DNA of 64,000 nucleotides from Isoetes taiwanensis (GCA_021234155.1 JAJEKV010000004.1:8128109-8192108); one strand, 5' to 3'; counted from the stretch's first letter, positions 47,500 to 59,782 are shown. Translations and numbers: made by a program. The notes: generated from the letters alone by a model not told the origin.

Positions 47500-48365
47500 C
47501 CCTAGCAGTTGGCATCATGGGCAGAATATACTGATGTATGTGTTGTAGGACAAGCATGCTTTCGTCCAGACCATTCTACAATAGACCATACCTTCACATT
47601 GCGCATGCCTATTGAACATAGTCGAAGCTTGAAACAAGGCCTTTATATATGCTTTGTGGATTTTACTTCAGTACCTCGTGAGCTTTTTTGGCAGTGCTTG
47701 CAAGCACTTGAGTTCTACAAGACCTTCAAAATGCAGTTTATCGGCTCTATGAAAGGCTCTTTGCTAAGTTTCCAGTATCTGGTATCCAAATCACTGGCAA
47801 TACTGGAGTACGTCAGGTTGGCCTCTATCTCCTACACTTTTTGGCTTGTACATTGATCAATTGGAAGAATGGCGTGATCACCACGGTGGCAGAGGCCCAT
47901 ATTTGGCACACTATATCATCAGGAAACTTATGTATATTGATGATGTTTCCCTGATAGCACATACAGCTGCTAGTATGCAATAACATTGACATTCTCTGTA
48001 CAATTTTTATGAGAAAATAGGCCTGCGTGTTAATCTCCAAAAGACCAAGCTCTTGATGGTTCAATCTTCTCAGCATATTATTCCAACTTTGCACTATGAT
48101 AGCCACGGAGTTGGTTGTAGATAGCTACAAACCAATTGTTTTTGTACAAATATTTATGATTGGTCATGAAAAGCCCGCTTGTTTCGAGCTTTAATAAAAC
48201 ATGTTTTGCTATATGATTCTGAAGTGTGGGGGTCTGCCATTTGTGCTAGATCTTGGGAGAGCTTGGACGGATGCAAAAGACCAAGTCCTTTCTCACTTAT
48301 AGTCTAGAAGTCAAAACTACGGTGCCCTATGCATTTCTTTATAGAGGACAATTGAATTAGCTAAA
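47500..48365 (+). pseudogene. Decayed LINE reverse transcriptase (second lineage)
   Basis: The frame beginning ACFRPDHSTIDHTFTLRMPI continues through LYICFVDFTSVPRELFWQCL and ISYTFWLVH, and aligns residue by residue with the RT at 63290-63920 (FRPRHSTIDHIFTLRALI, LYCCFVDFAKAFDTVPREKL). Later parts, in several frames to about 48365, match the LINE C-terminus (LFRALIKHVLLYDSEVW). Stops and frameshifts are numerous, and it is AT-rich whereas its relative is GC-rich, as expected of an old methylated copy. Confidence 0.85.
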
Positions 48366-49015
48366 ACCGAAAAAGCCCCATCAGGAGGGGCACCAGCTGG
48401 GAAATTTTCAAGCCGGTTTTAGGTGTTTAAAATTCGATTTAAAAATGCCAAAACTCTTCACGCAACATACGACTGCGCATATTCTATCATATATATATAT
48501 ATTAAAAAAAAAGGGGGAAAAAAAAACTAGCAGTAGGGCAGACTTGGAAGAAGGGGAGAAAAGTGCAACAAAGTGTTAAAGGTATGCAATGCCCAAGGTA
48601 TACAGTGCCCATGCGAATAAAAGGTTCGGTTGATTCTTTGAGCTTTTGTCATGCTATTTTTTTGGAAATATTCTCTATGGTATTCCACATAGCTATAGTG
48701 ACACATGTGATCAATCTTTATGCATTATGATACATGTTCTACAGGTCAGTAAACCAAGTGGTGCTCAAGAAGGCCTTAATGTTAGGAAGAGCAAATGTTA
48801 TATAACATGTATAAGCAACCATGGAACTATTTACTAGATTCTAAAAATTCCTTTGTAAGACCCATTGTTGTTACATGTTGTAGTTAGATGGTGATTAATA
48901 ATGCATAATAACATTGCTAATTTTGTATAAACATGAATTTTTAAACCAAGCAAAATTGAATGAGGCTTCATATATCATTCATAATGAAGATGTCATTGTC
49001 GTTCTTGTAATTAAT
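48366..49015. other. Non-coding AT-rich gap
   Basis: Contains a small inverted motif (GCCCC and GGGGC near 48377-48392), a (TA)n stretch and A-run at 48490-48530, and the duplicated phrase GGTATGCAATGCCC and GGTATACAGTGCCC at 48581-48613. No gene is recognised. Confidence 0.5.
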
Positions 49016-50090
49016 CTATGCAATGCAAGGCATAAGTAAATTGTTGAATACTGTGGTATAGTTGCACAAACTTTGTTTTTTCATGACATCTATTCTTACA
49101 CAATTACATGATGCATCATGTCTCATTGGCATATTATCAAAAATATTGTGCGCTTTTTCTAGATTGCAACAATCGGCATATATCTTTACAAGAGCATTGC
49201 CAAAAACATTTTCAAGGAGATGGCCAATTTTATTCCATCTCTTCACGAGCTGCTAGTGAATGTGGTTGCCTTGTTTTCCTGCAGCAGTTGCTGCATACTG
49301 TCAAAGCGCTACAATATAAGAAAGACTAATGCATACTCTCAATCTGCATGGTCTCAATGCATTATGAGGCCCAAAGACCTCATTTTGCTGTGCATATTCA
49401 GCAAGCAGTGAATTATAGATTATGGAATCTTGTTTCGGCAGCATAGCAAACACATCACATGCATTTTTCGTGTTGACACCTTTAATATATGTGTCCACTA
49501 TAGACCTCCCAACAATAATAATAATGTCAGATAAGAAACTATAATCGCATCGATCCGAGACATCGGATCGCCATTCTAGAATGGGACGAGCATGCATGTC
49601 ATGCATGCATGCGGGCGGCGCATGCCCGTTTTTGGTTGGGAGTTCGCTATTTCAGGCGCGTTTCTGCATCCATGTCTCATCGGCGCTTCCTCTTCTCTCA
49701 GCAGTACCTTATTCGGGCGGTTTGTTGGTTTCTTGCGAGTCCCATTCTAGAATTTACAATCACGTTGTAGATACATCAATCCTGCTCGATGTAACCAATG
49801 CTATCACAAGCTTCATATACTTGGGAATTATATACTTGTCTCGATTAGCCCATTGTCATGCATATCCTTGAAACAATCAAGGGCAAGATGAGCTTTACCA
49901 TGTTGGGAACATGGAATAATTATTGCAGTGCATGTGGAAACACCACGATTGGGCAACAACCAATCGTGGTAAGGCTTTATAGGCATCATCAAAGTTTGTT
50001 TGCAATACAAATATCAATTGAAACCCATATTCAATGATCTGCTTATGGGTGCTCATGTCCTGATCTATGGCACCCAAGTTTTGACATGCT
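49016..50090 (-). pseudogene. PPR pseudogene interrupted by an inserted element
   Basis: Minus-strand frames carry PPR units in degraded form: CFKDMHDNGLIETSI (about 49850), then after the insertion at 49548-49755 SDIIIIVGRSIVDTYIKGVN, ACDVFAMLPKQDSIIYNSLL AEYAQQNEV-like text, and ENVFGNALVKIYADCCNLEK, AHNIFDNMPMRHDASCN. The order and spacing are those of a PLS-type PPR protein. The two parts are separated exactly by the element, so the insertion hit this gene or an already dead copy. There are many frameshifts. Confidence 0.75.
49548..49755 (+). mobile_element. Short copy of an inverted-repeat element, inside a PPR pseudogene
   Basis: Begins CATCGATCCGAGACATCGGA, itself a palindrome (CGATCCGA and TCGGATCG), continues ATTCTAGAATGGGACGAGCA and ends TTGCGAGTCCCATTCTAGAA. 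Both ends match the opposite-strand copy at 50306-51017, but about 500 internal bases are missing. TATAATCG and TACAATCACG flanks may be a decayed target duplication. Confidence 0.65.
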
Positions 50091-50305
50091 TTAAGATATC
50101 TAGGAAAAAAAATGTTGGTTGTCTTTGTGTCCTAACTCTGCATTTTCTCATACACCCTTATCGCATATAGTGTATTCACAAAGCTTTGCATGAGCATCTA
50201 TTATTGCTCTCTCCACAAATACTGATTTGGGTTTTTAACCTGAATGAATGTTTTCTATAAAAAAAGGTAGATGAGATGATAAGCAAACAAACAGTAAAGT
50301 GGAAA

Positions 50306-51017
50306 ATTCTAGAATGGGGCTCGCATAAAAACAACAAAACCTCCGATAGATAGGCTTCTCATTCATCTCAGCAGATTTTCTAAACGGTGGATAGTGGCTA
50401 GCCACACACATGCGAACTACCCACGAAAAAATAAAGAGAATGTCCAATTATACAACTTGGACCCCAAACATTACACTGCTAATAGATGTTTGGTTTATGT
50501 ACCTGCCGAAAGCTTATCACCGGGATTAAAAAACCCCGCCCTTTCAGGTTTTCGAGGAAAAACCCTAGTGATAAGCCTTCGACAAGGGGCTTGGACAAAC
50601 GTAAGGCTGAAAAATCGCTCCCAAAAAACCCACGAATGGAGAAGTCGAAGCTGCTGTTGCTTGCCAACCTGTACCTGCATATCATCAACACTAGAACAAA
50701 TATGAAAAAACAAACCTCCCAAAGTGGAGGGGCTTATCATGCGTGCCACGCGACAACAAAAGAAAAATCTCTTCAAATAGAGGGGCTGATCACGCGTGCC
50801 AGACGACAAATATATTAAACAATTAAGGGGGGGAGGGTGGGTTTTAAAGAATAGAGAATAAGGTACTGCTGAGAGAGAAGAGGAAGCGCCGATGAGATGT
50901 TGATGAAGAACCCGCCTAATATAGCGATCTTCCAATCAGAGAAAGCATGCAATGCATGCATGTGACACATGCATGCTCGCCCTCCCTAGAATCTCGATCC
51001 GATGGCTCGGATCGATG
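50306..51017 (-). mobile_element. Long copy of the same element, inverted
   Basis: Read on the minus strand from 51017, CATCGATCCGAGCCATCGGA and then about 160 bases (to 50856) match the short copy at 49548-49714 with scattered differences, including CATCGGCGCTTCCTCTTCTC and CAGCAGTACCTTATTC. The far end (50306-50335) matches the short copy's end (GCGAGYCCCATTCTAGAATT). The middle holds two tandem CGTGGCACGCRTGATMAGCC-type units (50735-50805). No transposase frame is recognised; the frames present have no protein-like pattern. Confidence 0.65.
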
Positions 51018-52069
51018 GGATTAATTTGATAGTCCCTTACATTCTTTTGCTTTTACAATTGGAGACTTAACATGTCATAGACAGTTACTCTTATCAACAG
51101 TGCTTACTTGATTTCTCCATGTCATCCATGGGCAGGATGACTCATCATCTGGAAATGGAATGTCTGCAACTTAAGACAAGAATTACATTTAGGAAAGCAT
51201 AGATTTAAAAGTAAATAAAAAAGATTATTACCGCAAAAGATCCTGAAATAGTGTTGTAACGTTCCCAAGGTTAGGACGAATTTGCCGGATCCTACAGCAA
51301 TGTAGTACAAAAATACATGCTCATCGACACATACTCTTTCCATGCAGTCATAAGAACATGCCAACATCGCACAAGAAGTTGTTCATGAAACGATGAAAAA
51401 AATGGTGGGGTTTCTTATGTGACCTTGCTTACACTCTTCATGTCTTGCTATGAACTCCTCTTGCAAATCCTAATCGTCACTTTGCAAAAAAAAGACTGCA
51501 AAGAACATGACTTTATGGTCCTACTACGCGTCCTCAACGTTTGCTACATGCTGGAAGAATGCAAGAATAATGCAAGAAGAGCACGCTATTAGTCATTCCC
51601 CCGAGCACCACCATATTACTAGAAGCATTCAATGTGTGAACTTTTTCTCAGATGGTTTATATAGATGAAATTGATAAAATATAATTTTTACTTTTATTGT
51701 TGCAAACATCTATTCATTTTGATTTTTGATTTTGTCATGCACTACAAAATTAGTATATACGGGAGATACTTCTATCCATCTGGTAGGTTTAACAATCATA
51801 TGGATAGGCCTGACTTAACTGTTCATGAAAGCTGACAGATCTATCTTGAAAAAATATGCAATTTGAACTTCTAAAGAGTTTGAGTTATAAAAGATCAGTA
51901 GTGTGAGATGGATACCCACGTGGATAGATTAGAAATCGAAGAAACTGCTCACTTTGTATAGGCAAGCCTGCTACAACGTAAAATATAACAAAGCAAATAT
52001 AACTTATATATTTAGGCATATTATAATAAGCACCATCCGCCAACTAGTCCATTCCATAGGGGCAATCCA
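51018..52069. other. Non-coding AT-rich region
   Basis: Between the inverted element and the pogo-like transposon I see no coding sequence, repeat or RNA feature. The frame at 51122-51367 (minus) is short and unremarkable. Confidence 0.5.
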
Positions 52070-52071
52070 TA

Positions 52072-55000
52072 AGGTAGGGTGACCACAAATGGTGCCCTGT
52101 CCTTTATTGGTCCCCGTCCGTCACAAAAAAAAGGCCCTGTTTAGGGCTTATGTTGGCGCCTCTCTGCACCAACGATTTGGCACCTAGAGACTTGGAACTG
52201 CTCCCCTTGCCATTCGAATTGCTCCCCATGGCATTCAAAGTGGACGTGACATATTGCGGCGGCTGCCCTAGCAAGATTAAATGGTGGCTGCCTAGAAACA
52301 ACTACTTTTTGTGGTCTGCAAGAATTCTGGCGCCTCAAACAGCTTGGATCACATCTTTTGGAGGGAGATTTGAAGGCAAATTGAAGATACGTGTTCTAGT
52401 CCCCCTATTTAGTGTAATTCCCACTGCATTTGGTTGGCTGCTTGCATGCATGATCTGCATCATAACACTGCTCCTGCCAATTGCTTGCTTGCTTGCATGT
52501 CATGGAATTGAGGAGAAGAAGAGTAGTGAGATCAGAACCAGTGGAGCCAGCTCCTAGAAGAAGGAGAAAAGGCAAGGATGCAGAGAATGTTGTGATCTTG
52601 GAGAGTGAAGAGGCTCCAGCAGCATCTAAGCTTGTTGGAAATAAAAGAATTAGGTCTTTGGAGAGAGGTTCATGGACACCTGAAGCTATGGAAGAGGCCC
52701 TGGTAGCTATTGAAGATGGAACTCTGTCCCTTAAGAAGGCATCAAGGCATTTTGGGATTCCTGAGTCCACCCTTAGAAACTGGCATTATGGGAGAAGCAC
52801 ACAAAAGCAAGGTCCAAAGCCAAGGTTTTTGTGTGATAAGGAAGAAGAGGAGCTTGTCTCATGGGCCATGAATAGGGTGCAGGCAGGTCATGGTGTTCTG
52901 ATAGATGAGTTGTGTGCTAGGGCAGGTGAGATGACTAGTGCAAGGAGTGTGCCATGGAAGAATGGAATTCCAGGAAAAGCATGGTGGAGGAGGTTCAGGC
53001 ATAGGCATCCTACACTAACATTGAGAAGTCCACAATGTGTAGAGGTGCAAAGAGTTATGGCTTTGAATACTAAAAACCTTGAGGCCTTCTATTCCCAATT
53101 GCAAAAAGTATATGCTGAGCTTGATCTCACACCAGATCGGGTGTGGAATGTGGATGAAACTGGAATATGCTTAGGGAGAGGAAGGGTGTGAAGGTGCTTG
53201 CCGCCAAAGGTTCACATGTTGTGAATGAGACCGTTCCTAATGATAGGGAATGGATGACAGTAGTTTGTTGTATTAATGCACAAGGGGGCAAACTACCATG
53301 CTGCTATGTCTTCAGGGGCAAAAGAATGAGGAACTTGGATCTTATAGCAGGGTGTGAGGCTGGTGCAAGTATGGGATTTCAGAAAAAAGCATGGATGACA
53401 AACCAACTTTTTGATAAGTGGTTGACATCTCACTTCAAGTATAAAGTGCCTGGTGATGTAAGCAAACAGAGACCTCATCTGCTCATATGTGATGGACATG
53501 GATCACATGTCACCATTGAAGTAATTGAGCATGCAAGGGAGATGGGCCTGCATATTCTTTGTTTGCCTCCTCACACTAGCCATAGATTGCAGCCCTTAGA
53601 TGTCTCATGCTTTAGAGCATTTAAAGGTTGCATGTTTAATTTCATTTTATTTGATCAATTTAGTTGTGAACTAACAATATCTACTTGTTGATTTGTAGGC
53701 AAATTTAGGAGTGTGAGGGCTGATTACATGTTGAAGAAGGAGGCCAAGCTCAAGTCTGCCAAGTCTGCCAACCTTGCAACTAATACAAATGGGAAAAAGG
53801 TAACGAATCCCTTGAAAGTTACCAAGGAAGACATGGCTGCCATGGTGTGGCAGGCCATGTCTACTGCTCTTACTCCCGAGAATATAAAGTCTGGTTTTGA
53901 GGCCACTTGAATTTGGCCCTTTGATTACATGCATGTTAAGGCTGACCCTGCTGCAGCCAACTTTGAGAGTGTAATTGTTGATGAAGATGATAGGGAAGAT
54001 GAGGAAGATGGGGAAGATGTTGGAGAAGAAGGTGAGGAAGAGTTAGCAGCCAACCAGCTGCTTGGTATTGCTGGTCAAGTTCCCTTGCATGCTGAAAATA
54101 CTTGTGCTGATGCACAAGAGCACTTACCTTGTGCTAGACAATCTATGCCTCCACCCCCTAGCTGCCAAGTTGAGCAGCAAGCTGCCACTTCGTGGAATGA
54201 CCCTTTGGAGGCTGACCAAGCACTTGCATGTCTCCAATTAGCAACAGACCCTAAAGCACAAAAGCTGCCTGTGAAAAGGAAAACTAGAGCCTTGCCAATT
54301 GACTTAGAATCTAGGCTGCTAGTCACAAGTGATGATGTGCTAGCAGCCAAGGTTGAGGCCCTTAGGAGGAAACAAGAGCTAGAGAAGATGAAGATTGAGA
54401 GAATTGAGCAGAGGAAGAGACTTATAGAGATGAGGAAGAAGGCAAGGATAGATGAGCTTGCAAGTAGGTTGGAAAGAAGGGCTGCTAAGGAGGCTGAGAA
54501 GGCAGCAATGCTTGCATATGAGAAGGCAGCTGATGCATGGAGATTAAGAGCATATAACTCGGTTGGAAAGCTGGCCCTAACTGCTGAAGAGATGTTTGGA
54601 GCTCCTAGAACTCTAACTAGTGAGGTTAGAGATGCAAGAGCACGGTGCATGGCAAGGATAATGAAGAAGAAAGGCTATGTGCAAGTTGCAAATGCCTTGA
54701 GATCTGATTTTGCAGGTTTTCATGATGCACAAGAGGAGTGTAGTGATGGGGACTTTGTTGATGTCCCATGGGATGAGCAAAGAAGGAGCCAAGTGGCTCC
54801 ATGTGACATTATACTTGACAGCCAGGACCCTTTCAATTATGAAGAAGATGATGTGTGCATACCATCGTCAATTGGTGAAGCTGGTCACTTGCAATCAAGA
54901 GTTCCATTTGGTGATGTTACTAACACTTGTCATGGCTTTGTTGCATGTGCTGGTAAGGATCAAGACATGCAAATTGAGGGAATAGTAGATGATAGTGATG

Positions 55001-55939
55001 AAGAGGTGCATGGCATTAGAAAATGCAAGGTGCTAACTTCCTTGTATTGATGCACCAATCTGAGGAGCGGGGAATAGCTTCCAAATTTTGTATAGTGCTG
55101 CCACATTTTGTATAGTGCTGCTAGTCACTAGAATGCTCACCAGAAAGGGCATCCCATTTTGTACATCCTTTTACTTGTAATCCTAACTTGAATTTTGATG
55201 TTTTAATTGTGTTTCTTACCAATTTCCTTTGCTGCTGTGTGTTGTACAACAGATTAACTTGTATTAACTTGTTTGGGAGATTAACTTAGGTTTCTCTTGC
55301 AAGTTCACTTGCCATTGCATGTTCACTTGTCATGAATGGAGGTAAGTCACACAACCATTTTGCTTTATGCAACCTTTTGTTTTTGGAGGGCAAGTAATTG
55401 TGGCTCTGCCATGCAAGTGGCTGCTTGCAGTTGCTTGCCCTCCCTTACTAATTGTTTCATGGTTGTTGCAGAGGGGATGTTTGGGAATGGCAATTTTGTG
55501 CCATGAAGGTTCAATTCCTTCCATCCCCTATAACAGGCCTAGGTTCTTTGGTGGCGGTTGGCTATAGAATGGAAGACATAGAGGAATGATGGTAAGCACC
55601 TTCGGGTTGTTATTGTGTCCATTAGTGCTGCTGTGTATCTCCATTTCATGCTCTAACATACACCAAATGTGGTGTTGCAGGTCACCAAAAGCTACATTGA
55701 AGGTAGCTATTTAGGGGGGGCCAATCATGGTCACAGGGCACCAAATGGGGTGCTGAACCCCCCTCCACTAGGCAGCTTGTAGCTCTTAGGTTATAGGGCC
55801 TCTTGCTATGAAACCTACATCATTTTGTAGGTTAGCATCTGGCCTACATGTTGATCCAATTTTTTTTGCAATTGGACATAATAGCTGCAAGTTATAAGCA
55901 TTGGTGCCCTTAAAGGCACCAAACCTGGTCACCCTACCT
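52072..55939 (+). mobile_element. Complete pogo/Tigger-like DNA transposon
   Basis: A 3868-bp element with terminal inverted repeats AGGTAGGGTGACCA (left) and its complement TGGTCACCCTACCT (right), flanked by TA on each side (52070-52071 and 55940-55941), the target duplication of the Tc1/mariner/pogo group. Similarity continues past the perfect part in TGGTGCC. It encodes one transposase, split by a short intron, on the plus strand. The TIR is intact, but the gene has one frameshift and one nonsense codon, so the copy was probably inactivated recently in relation to its neighbours. An internal GGGCACC motif recurs near both ends, perhaps a subterminal binding site. Confidence 0.92.
52502..55050 (+). 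pseudogene. pogo/Tigger-type DDD transposase
   Basis: ATG at 52502. Exon 1 runs to 53626; a 72-base GT-AG intron follows (53627-53698), and exon 2 runs to the stop at 55048-55050. Domains in order: basic NLS-like stretch (RRRRKGK), a Psq-type helix-turn-helix (SWTPEAMEEALVAIEDGT, SLKKASRHFGIPESTLRNWH), a CENP-B/Tc5-like DNA-binding part (ELVSWAMNRVQAGHG, WWRRFRHRHPTL), then the DDE_1 domain with Asp in VWNVDETGI, Asp in LLICDGHGSH and Asp in HRLQPLDVSCF, the DDD triad of the pogo group. A one-base indel near 53175 breaks the frame. At 53908-53910 a TGA replaces the Gly of the family's GF(R/E)ATG(I) motif. A C-terminal region of about 370 codons is acidic (DEDDREDEEDGED), then coiled coil (RRKQELEKMKIERIEQRKRL). 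Confidence 0.92.
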
Positions 55940-55941
55940 TA

Positions 55942-57160
55942 ATGTCGTGGCACCTTATTTGTTGAAAGTTTATTTATTTATATTCTACACATTGAGGTTT
56001 GCTTTGGGTTTTATATCCATAATTGATGCTTAAAGTCGTATCACCATTTTGCAACAACAAATTGCCAAGAAGGATGCTGACCTTGACGAAGTCAACAAGG
56101 TTCTTAAGCAACTTAAAATGGAGATGTTTAGTAGTAAGGATACCACAGGTGAGGATGCTGATGCTTGGTTGAAGGGGATCAAATTTTATTTTGAAGTTAA
56201 GAAAACCCCAGAGCTTGCTGCAACAGTTGTCTGTTTGAGCTGGCATCGCAGGGGCATTTGAATATGTGGAGTAGCTGCAGCATGTGGATTGGTGTTCTCC
56301 CCCGAAGCCAGAAGCTCGGCTTTTGCTAGAATTGTTTCTGCCTTGCCAATTCATGCATGCACTACTGCAGTTGCTCATGAGCATCTGCATGGAGACCCTT
56401 ACCCTGTTGGGCGACGGTTGGACATAGCTCCTAACTCCAATCTCTGTAGCCGAGAGGTAACTACAATATCCATGCTAATGAGGTTGTCTCGAGCGCACTG
56501 AGCCTGCTCTGAAGGGCCTGGCACTGTGACAAGCTTTTCTCAATGGCTTGCTGGATCCTCCCAGAATGGTGAGGTCTCTGCAACCTCTAATTGAAGGTGG
56601 GAGATAGCTGCAGTTGTCTCGTGCTCAAAAATATTTTTTGCCATGTACCATGGTATTAATGCTGGCGAACAGAGTGTCCAGGGGGGCCTTCATCTAATCA
56701 AAATTTAGCTTATCCTGCTGCCTTTCAAACTACGCCAAGCGAATGGTGTCCTCTAGCTGCTGTATATGGGCCTCCATCCCTGTAACAGACAATTTCTTCC
56801 TAGCCAATTGCCTTTCTGAGCGCCTGGGACACTGAGGACTGTATCTCTTCAGTTAGGCTTGCTATTCGAGTAACGTTACTCTCAACCCTCACTTGGATTT
56901 GCGTCCAACTCTTTATAAATGCTTGGCGTACTGTCTAGTCTGAGCAGCAGCCATCGGCCTGCTGAGCTGATTTCATCGACTGAGCCTTTGCTCGAGCTCC
57001 CCTTCTCATGGAAGAGCCTTTGCTATCTGGTCTGGGACATCTGCATGTTTCTCCTAGAGTGGTCTGTCATGCAAGGTGCCGTCGAATTGTGGGTGTGACT
57101 ATGTAGAGGGCTAGGTTTGGGTTTGGGCCGATATTTGATGGGCGATTCCCATCTCTGAAG
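55942..57160. other. Gag scrap and otherwise unrecognised sequence
   Basis: Apart from the gag fragment at 56049-56261, nothing is recognised. The stretch 56270-57060 is more GC-rich and reads as coding-like in short pieces on both strands, without a family match. It may be the rest of a decayed retroelement. Confidence 0.4.
56049..56261 (+). pseudogene. Retrotransposon gag fragment
   Basis: About 60 codons: a short coiled coil (QQQIAKKDADLDEVNKVLKQ) followed by EDADAWLKGIKFYFEVKKTP, the start of a Ty3/gypsy-type gag domain (DADAWL(x)xIE(x)YF pattern). The frame is lost at about 56235. It is unrelated in position to the chromovirus at 20.7 kb. Confidence 0.65.
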
Positions 57161-57189
57161 CTTTGGGAGAGGAATCCACAAGGATTGCC

Positions 57190-57570
57190 ATGACTGTTTG
57201 GGGATTTAGAAGTGAATTGAGGCAGAAATTAGTGCAAACCAGGAATAGTAGTTTGAAGCACGTTTTGGAAACGAGAAATCCAAAACATCCTTCATGCAAC
57301 TTTCTAGGGCAAACTGATATTAGAGTAGAAATTAGGTTGAAAAAGCTTCTCAAAGTATGTTTTGGATGCTTGGAGTCCAAAACGGGGACTCCAAAACATC
57401 ATTCGTGCAAGCTTTTAGGAAAAATAGAAATTAGGGCAGAAATTAGAGCATGGCTGAAAAAGTTGCTCGAAACGCATTTTGGATGCTTTGAATCCAAAAT
57501 GGGGACTCCAAACATCCTTCGCGCAATTTTTTAGGGCAAACGGAATGTTAGAGAAGGAATTAGGGCAAAC
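57190..57570. repeat. Three to four degenerate tandem copies, period about 100-116 bp
   Basis: GTTTTGGATGCTTGGAGTCC recurs in variants at about 57262, 57359 and 57475, each followed by AACATC(C/A)TTC(G/A)(T/C)GCAA and AGGGCAGAAATTAG-type words. TTTTGGATGCTTGGAGTCCA is nearly palindromic, so each unit could form a small hairpin. Confidence 0.8.
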
Positions 57571-59639
57571 AGAATTTTGCATCCACCGTATGGGTTCAAA
57601 TTGTTATGTTTATGAGATTTTACTGTAGCTAAACTTCTCCACTAAATTTATTCAACATCTCTCTTTCATCAATGGTCCACGCGTCAATGTTTCAAGTGAT
57701 ATATTTTGTTCCTTAGATCTACCTGTGCAAGGCCGCCTGAAGTGACAATTCATCATCCAGAGCTAATGGATGCCATTCACTTGAGGGGCTACATTGTTTT
57801 GATAATGATAAAAAATGGCCAGAGTTAAAGAAATAGCAAAGGAATAATTTATTAGAGAGTTGAAGCAGCAATATGGCAGATTTTTTAGACGTTGGGGAGG
57901 CTGTCTAGAAAGTGAAACCATTACAGATGTGCATTATGTTTTCAATTTTCTGTGAACCTTTTGAAGCCATATTCTAAATGAAAGATGTTAAATAGGTATA
58001 ACTTGATGATGTTTTGCACAAACTCTCTAGTACCCTCATGCAAGGCATAATCTGGATGTCACAGTCGACATTGTTGCTATCATCACTACTGTAGTATTTG
58101 ATACTACTTAATCTTTCCAATATTCACAACCGCTACCTTGTTATAATGCCATGTAATAACATGTATGAGCCATTCCTAAGTCTACAATCACATGTCATTG
58201 TTTGACATAGCCATATAGCTATGTTCATCGTTGCAGGCCATATCCTAGAATCCCAAGCACCCACAAGCATCATACATGTCTTTTACCATGTATAGTCTTG
58301 TATTGGCTCCTAATCGTAATCCCTTCATGTATCATAATCTCGTGGATGATATTCTCCACCAGAAAGTCAACTTCTTGTTACCTCAAACAAATTTTTACAA
58401 GTCGTTGATCTTGTGTCATTGATATGTTGTGGATTCCCTAAACGTTCTATTATACACCCCTTCTTTTTCTTATGCCTTTGCATTAAATAGTCTTAATAAG
58501 CATATACCAACAAGGACATACTCCTCTCGACATACAAACCACAGTACCAAGTCCAGACCACGTTCTTCGTGGAAGGATGCTAATGGGGCTTCTACCTTGG
58601 TCATACTCCACACTTTGGGCTATTCAAAGTGTGTATTCAAATTTCCTATATTTGGAATGTTGTTAACAACCATTTTCAACCTCTCTCTTGGCTCACACTT
58701 GTCGTATGAGTACATTGCTTGCCTCCCTAATGTATCATTGGTTGGAGGTAAACTTTTGATAGTAGCATGGGTTCACCAAAGCTCCAACATACTTTACATG
58801 CCGCTTTTAGACAATTGCGCCATATATTAGCGATTGTCCTTTTCCATTCTAACGGTCTTATAAGATGCCTATTCTCGTCTTTGCTCATTTTGACCCTAAT
58901 TCTCTTGACCGTATGTGGAAACTACATTCCACACTATTGTCATATCTTACTATTGTCATATTGCCAGAATGGACATGAATGCCAATTCATTGCCATTTGC
59001 AGGAGATCAGGCGTCCAACGTCATATTTTTTTGTCTTCTATTCGACTCTCTTTGCACCAATAGAAATAGGTTGCACTCCCTTCCATTAACTTATACCACG
59101 CATGATGGACATGTATTTGGCTAATACCATTAAGCATATCCACGTGGCTACGTTCTCATCTTATGCATAGACTTGCATCTATGTTGCATACCTTAGGAAG
59201 TTAAGTCTCCTTACGAAACCCAGATTATATGTAGTTTATGATCCATGGTTTATGGATCCCCATCATCTAGCTTTCCATGAATTATATCTTGATTCAACTG
59301 GCGATAGATGTAAAATATAGGATCAACATTCTATATCTCGACCACCATTGTGAGAAACTTACACTTTCAAAGTGATATTCCTCTAATACGATCGACATTT
59401 ATAAAATAGTTCGGACCTAGGCACGTTAACATATTATATGAAAAATCATCTTTGGCCACTTCTTCCTCAACTATATGGTGCTATATATAGTATCATCGAT
59501 CCTAACCTGAATCGTCTACCTCTTTAAAAATTGGTGACTTTACCCACAACTAACATGGCAATGTCTTTGCCAAATATTAAATGAATTTTCATAATTATTA
59601 AGTATACCTTGAGCCCTTTAGAATGAAAAAAAAACAAGA
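57571..59639. other. AT-rich region without recognised genes
   Basis: The longest frame, 58429-58830 on the plus strand, lacks domain-like composition. No LTR, TIR or hairpin is evident. Words such as CATATAGC, TTGCATAC and TCTCTTG recur without order. Confidence 0.45.
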
Positions 59640-59782
59640 TGCGAACGCATCAATGGGTTGCCCTTAGCGCCCTCCCCAGCGCCCTACTCCCTCTCTCTAG
59701 CGCCCTCACTCCCCTTGCATAGACCCCCTTGATTTGCCCCTTTCTGGCTTTCTCTCTCTAGGGTTTACAATCTCTCTCTAGA

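Noticed and set aside
50495-50935. 146-codon minus-strand frame inside the long inverted element
   Set aside because: Lies wholly in repeat DNA, no domain pattern, and the short copy of the element lacks it.
55500-55520. GGTTCAATTCC, a B-box-like motif that could mark a tRNA gene
   Set aside because: No A box at the right distance and no acceptor stem; it lies in the 3' untranslated part of the pogo-like element.
58429-58830. 133-codon plus-strand open frame
   Set aside because: Composition is not protein-like, there is no recognisable domain, and no neighbouring frames extend it.
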